From Macrotrachela quadricornifera (Eukaryota; Rotifera; Eurotatoria; Philodinida; Philodinidae): a stretch of 64,000 nt of DNA. The stretch spans positions 961,646-1,025,645 of the forward strand of contig JAJEKB010021191.1 of assembly GCA_022393335.1 (NCBI GenBank), written 5' to 3'. Each line of letters opens with the position of its first letter. The first letter of the stretch is position 1. The notes beneath the pieces are model-generated. The model was not told the DNA's origin. It was given only the letters and a program-made list of their open reading frames with translations, and did no database searches. A program made the translations under genes and the position numbers. This document shows, piece by piece, positions 59,861 through 64,000 of this stretch.

Positions 59861-61571
59861 TTATATAAATTCATGAAAGAAAGTTTCGTAAATGAATTTG
59901 GAAAAATTACACACAGGATGCACGTGGACTGTACCATCGTGGTAGGTACGTATACACCACTCTTCTCGTTTGTTAAGTTTCTTATCGACAAGTGCCAAAT
60001 ACGAGAGTCGTTGTGGTTTGTTCTTGTCGTATTTGAAAAGCGCCAAATTGGGATTATCAGGTTCACAATCATAGCTTGTACTTAATGCCGTGACGGAACC
60101 GAAGGCATCTGAAACAAAGAAAATATTCAGTTTTTCAAAGTAACTATTCAGCGGTGTTCAAAAGTGGTGATGAAGGTACGTTTTTAAGTAAAAATATAGT
60201 CTTTCGTAGCTACTAACAGTTCTTCAGAGATACATCAAATAATAAAAAAGTAATCCCATACTGTGTTTTCGAAATATACAAGTAAATAAAGAAAGGTATC
60301 AGGCTTATCATAAATAAAAACTCGCATATAAGTGAAAAAAAATAATATGGTTTTTACAACTCCGTCTGGAAATCATTGACGGATATATTTCTCCAAATAA
60401 ATGTTTTGGATAAGGTCATGATCGTCAGTCTTTTTCTGAGCTTATGGTAATCGAAAACAAATTGGAATTCATGCTCAATAATTATAAATTTGATTTCATG
60501 CGCAATGTCACGAATTTTAGGAGACTTGTATAATGAAGTTGACAAAGGACTACATTAATTGACTCAACAAGTTCCTAATCATTTCCTACTGTAAATAATA
60601 CCTTTTCATATCGGTAGTCTTTTACTTTCAGTACTTTGCATCATTCACATGATAAAGAGTGCGAGTATGCATGATTCAATGAAGTACTACGAAAGATCAA
60701 ATCTAGTTATAAATCTGATTTCATCACTTCACGTATAGTTTTGCTCGATCGTAAGCTAAAGTTAGACTTGTAAAGTATGATTTCAAAGGGGCACTAAAAT
60801 ATATATTATAAAAATAAACGTGTACATTCACTTTTCCGCATGGGATGAGTGAGAGAGATATCTATCTTGTCATGAAAGATCACTAATTGAATATGAATAG
60901 GCTGATGTTCTACTGTTAATACTCACACTTATTTTAATTCTCAGATTCTGCAGTTAATGACAAACTCCTGTAAATAATTCATCTAAGTCGCATATTCTTT
61001 TGAAACACGGACACATTCAAAGTTTTCTTCTCGATTTCCTAATATGACATCGGTCAACATGCTTAAAAATCCACAGTTGTAAAATAGATCCAGACGAAAA
61101 AATAAAAATTTCAATTATTTTACCTGAAGCAGCGGGAAAATTGCCATCTGCATCTGTAGGATACGACTTTGCATGAACACATTGATTGCTTGCAGGATGC
61201 CAAATTATGCCAGGATTGCCAACAAGGCGAAAAAGTGAACTCGTGCTAAAGCAATTAGCTGACCTATTTTCTGCTGAGGAAGCAACAAATATAATGAATC
61301 CTGAATAACACAATATACGTCTAAGTCTCATGAAACATGATAATACAAGAAAACACTCACGAGATGCGCCGCTCCATATTCGAACTGCTAGTGTAGTATT
61401 TAGATGACGTGGTGGAACAATTGGTACTACACACGAACTTTGATTCAAATCAGCGCTACCTGACCATCGAAATTGGTGTATTTCATCTTTAATCGATTCG
61501 TGAGCCAATATAATGTATCTCTTACAAAGAAACATAATAATTACATGGAATAGACAGTTGCCAAAATGCAT
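59861..61571 (-). CDS. Secreted protein of unknown function, 202 aa
   Basis: Three exons: 61361-61571, 61124-61273, 59861-60108, with introns of 87 and 1015 nt (GTGAGT..CAG, GTAAAA..CAG) that keep the frame. The first residues (MHFGNCLFHVIIMFLCKRYIILA) look like a signal peptide or anchor. The body has eight or so cysteines spread over the three exons and blocks such as FRLVGNPGIIWHPASNQCVH, YDCEPDNPNLALFKYDKN and EEWCIRTYHDGTVHVHPVCN. Aromatic- and Cys-rich beta-like segments suggest an extracellular domain protein. I do not recognise the family. The last exon alone is duplicated at 43020-43267. The large second intron holds the end of the segmental duplication and the remnant of the element described at 43303-45153. 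Confidence 0.7.
60138..60190. mobile_element. Deleted remnant of an inverted-repeat element
   Basis: Matches only the left 50 bp of the 43303-45153 element (GTGATGAAGGTACGTTTTTA) and then joins directly to sequence that lies about 70 bp beyond that element's right end in copy A. The element and part of its flank were lost here. Confidence 0.65.
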
Positions 61572-62584
61572 TTAATTTCTAAAAATCAGAAATTATATTC
61601 TAGTTAAATTTGTTGTTTTCCTACGCCATTAACTCACGCTTGTGTATACAAAATAGTGACCATACGAAAAGCGAGTTTTCTGTTCTTAATTCTATCAGTT
61701 TTAATGAATATCATCAGCTTCTCTCTTTTATACGGACTCCATTCGAACACATACTTCTGTGCATTTTTCTTTCTTTCCTATTCAAGATGGCAAAACGCTA
61801 AAGCTTTGTTCTTGTACATGATTACACTCTAATAAAATAAAATTATGTGACTGAACCCATAAAAAAAGATCTCCTACGTGTCTAAAAGATTCCAAATGCG
61901 TTGTCACATTCAAAGAAACAATTTTTGAAATTTATCAAAATCTAAAAGAGTCTAATCACGGGCAAACACTCCGAACTATTTCTTACAAAACTTTTCTGAT
62001 TTTCTATTACACCTTTTAACTTCATATGGAACCATCTTGGAGAGCCATAAGGTTTCATATTTTCTTGCGGAACCTCTTTTCGTTGTACAGAACTTAGAAG
62101 ACAGTTCGCAAAAGATGTTTCGGGACGTATCCGTGATCAAACCGTTTTTAGATTTCGTAGACTTTGAAAATCAATTCTTTGGATTTGTCAACGCATTTGG
62201 AAGCTTTCAGACAGTCACAAAACTATTTTGATAGGTTCGTTCAAATGATTTTATTTTATTAGAATGTGCACTCAACTTCGGTCTGGGGACCTAGTTCTAT
62301 GCTTGAATATCATTCTAAAAAAGTCAAGAATATAACAGTTATTTCAATTTTCTGCTCTCACACGTTGGAAACTGTTAAAAGTATATATAAGAAGAGGTAA
62401 ACAGCGTACTTGCTATTTCAAGTAACTTCAGGATATTCAATGTTACTTGAAAAAGATTTCGATGCAGTTAGTAGTTGCCTAGAACCATTTCAAGTCATTT
62501 TCAGGTACCCAAAGTTAGCCGAAGTTCCTAGTCCGTTTATATTGCTTATGTACTATGCTGTTTCAAGCTATTGTAAGCACTGAG
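61572..62584. other. Intergenic, no gene seen
   Basis: 5' flank of the secreted-protein gene and about 1 kb of further sequence, no supported gene. Confidence 0.4.
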
Positions 62585-63227
62585 TGCATCCATAGGAAAT
62601 CGTCACCCGATTCGATGACCTCTTCGGAAGGTGAAGCAACTTTCAGAGTTTGTAGGACATTTTATGCTGATCATTTTCTTAGAAACTACTTCTGATTCAT
62701 CAAAATTTATTGGTCCGAAATAACAATGACTTTCATTCTCTTCAAGATGATGGTTGAAAAACTATCGTAAATAATGCATCTTGTAGAGGAAGTTCTGCTC
62801 TGCAAAACTATTTATATGGAAAATCTGATTCGTCTCATTTCTGTGACCGAGATTTTCATCTACTTTTGATGAGTCCTCCTGAATAGTATGCAGCGTATGG
62901 TACCGGAAACGTTTTCTTATTTTCTACATATCTAAATATAGTTTCTCCGCGGGAATCAGAAAATGTTATTGGATTGACATTTTGAACAATATTTAACGCA
63001 GTTTCATGAGTTTCTCTATAATACGTCGATCTTTCGTTTTTGTAAAAAATCCAAAAAAGATTCTGAGATATCAGTAGCTTTTTGACAATATCTCTGCGAG
63101 AAAAGAGTCTAATCAGAAGTAGTTTTTAAGAAAATGATCAGCATAAAATGTCCTACAAACTCTGAAAGTTGCTTCAGCTTCTGAGAAGGTCATCGAATTG
63201 ACTGACGATTTCTCATGGACACATCCT
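62585..63227. mobile_element. Inverted-repeat element, about 640 bp
   Basis: Arms of about 120 bp: GCATCCATAGGAAATCGTCA, GAAGCAACTTTCAGAGTTTG and TAGGACATTTTATGCTGATC at the left are mirrored at 63105-63227. No coding capacity and no clear target duplication. Edges are approximate. Confidence 0.7.
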
Positions 63228-63556
63228 ACTATAGTTTTCCTCCATAAAGTTTGCAGGATATTGTGAGAAGCGAACACTAAAGCGAAGCCCATTTCATAGA
63301 GAATTCTAAATATAACACAAAGTGAAATGTAAATAAAACAATTTAAAGAGTCGAATCGTCGCAGAATGGAAGAATATGAAAAACATGAACTGAACTCTTC
63401 TACGAGAACAGGAACAACGAAAAAAAGTTTGTATAAAAGAGAAAGTCTTAGTATCGTAAAAAAGTATCTGTTGGCATTCTATCTCACGCATACGAATTGC
63501 GTCGTCTACTCACCTAGATCACTCAATCCGATGTTCGATCCTGTAGAATCCAACTA

Positions 63557-63598
63557 TTCGACAGAATCCTATAGGATTCTGTTGGATAGTCGGATCTT
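63557..63598. repeat. Palindrome
   Basis: GACAGAATCCTATAGGATTC is nearly self-complementary, extended by ATCCAACTATTC on the left and TGGATAGTCGGAT on the right. Could be an element core or a simple hairpin. Confidence 0.6.
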
Positions 63599-63854
63599 AT
63601 AAGACCACGCAGGATCCAACGTCGGATTCGTGCACATGAACACTTCTCTATTATTATCCTAAAATATAGAAGACCAAAACGCACGCGTTATTAATGAGTT
63701 AGAGATTTCGAAACTTGAGATGAAGTCTCAATTGATCTTGCTTCCTGCCATTTCAAGTAGTTTTAAACCAGAAGAACAAGACGACAACAATGATTCTACA
63801 TTAACTTCATACTAAAGAGAAAATGAGGGGTAAACGTATCGATACAAACGGGTT

Positions 63855-64000
63855 CACATTAGAAGTGAGAGTGAAAAAGAAATGTGATAGTCTGTAGACT
63901 GTTCAGTGTGAAAGGAAAAAGAAAAATGGTCAGTGAACAAACGTTCGTAGAGAGAGTGAAAGAGAAATGTAATAGTCTATTGGCTGTTCAATGTCAAAGA
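63855..64000. repeat. About 90-bp direct repeat at window end
   Basis: Two units, each with GAGAGTGAAA-A/G-AGAAATGT, ATAGTCT and CTGTTCA-TGT-AAAG. The array continues out of the window. Confidence 0.6.

Larger units (their letters stand above)
50200..60258. repeat. Segmental duplication, copy B (likely source)
   Basis: Counterpart of 34680-45278. It extends into the second intron of a complete three-exon gene, whereas copy A keeps only that gene's last exon, so B is likely the older arrangement. B lacks the 41730-42910 element, has an extra block upstream of the ATPase (54361-55950) and a 163-bp segment missing in A near 59390-59550. Confidence 0.8.

Noticed and set aside
59840..60085. Plus-strand frame opposite the third exon of the secreted gene, also at 43014-43244
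   Set aside because: The minus strand has an intact splice acceptor and a frame that joins exons 1 and 2, so the plus-strand frame is a shadow.

Overview
This window is AT-rich, intron-containing eukaryotic DNA from an animal with very short introns (mostly 50-90 nt, GT..AG), one rhodopsin-like GPCR, a secreted carboxylesterase and a PARP. Two plant/protist-type P-type H+-ATPases, a class normally missing from animals, point most naturally to a bdelloid rotifer (Rotaria- or Adineta-like), a group known for horizontally acquired genes. The assignment is an inference. No rRNA, tRNA or CRISPR was recognised. One 400-base N gap lies at 45886-46285.

Layout. 1-10 kb: a GPCR gene (minus), an old mariner remnant with a palindromic MITE at its 5' side, and a 156-aa gene. 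10.5-14.7 kb: a 4.1-kb hAT-like inverted-repeat element with exact 8-bp target duplications, itself carrying a 34-bp minisatellite and nested insertions. 15-18.4 kb: a TA-flanked MITE and a two-exon carboxylesterase. 19-25.8 kb: palindromic MITEs and two small genes, one secreted with three cysteine repeats. 26.5-29.4 kb: a PBZ zinc finger/PARP gene whose intron contains a complete dead mariner (27325-28631). 29.8-34.7 kb: nested inverted-repeat elements, including a strikingly GC-rich hAT MITE, and a broken unidentified gene.

34.7-60.3 kb is a segmental duplication. Copy A (about 34.7-45.3 kb) and copy B (about 50.2-60.3 kb) each carry a 13-exon P-type ATPase on the minus strand (1007 and 995 aa as assembled here), the same upstream DNA, hammerhead-ribozyme-like motifs and the last exon of a secreted-protein gene. 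Only copy B has that gene's first two exons (gene 59861-61571), so B looks like the source and A the derived copy. Comparing the copies gives natural before/after views of insertions and deletions. Among these is a 1181-bp element with CCCATGTCATCAAAATCG ends that is present in A and absent in B.

The most interesting observations are these: (1) both ATPases keep all catalytic P-type motifs but have Asn where plant H+-ATPases have the essential membrane Asp, and His where they have the neighbouring Arg; (2) two hammerhead-like motifs in copy B appear fused into one by a 163-bp deletion in copy A; (3) an 18-base box recurs at least nine times inside several different palindromic elements; (4) a family of elements is bounded by CCCATGT..ATCAAAA and filled with repeats resembling their own ends. 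Exon structures were worked out by hand from splice signals and reading frame. Transcripts would be needed to prove them.
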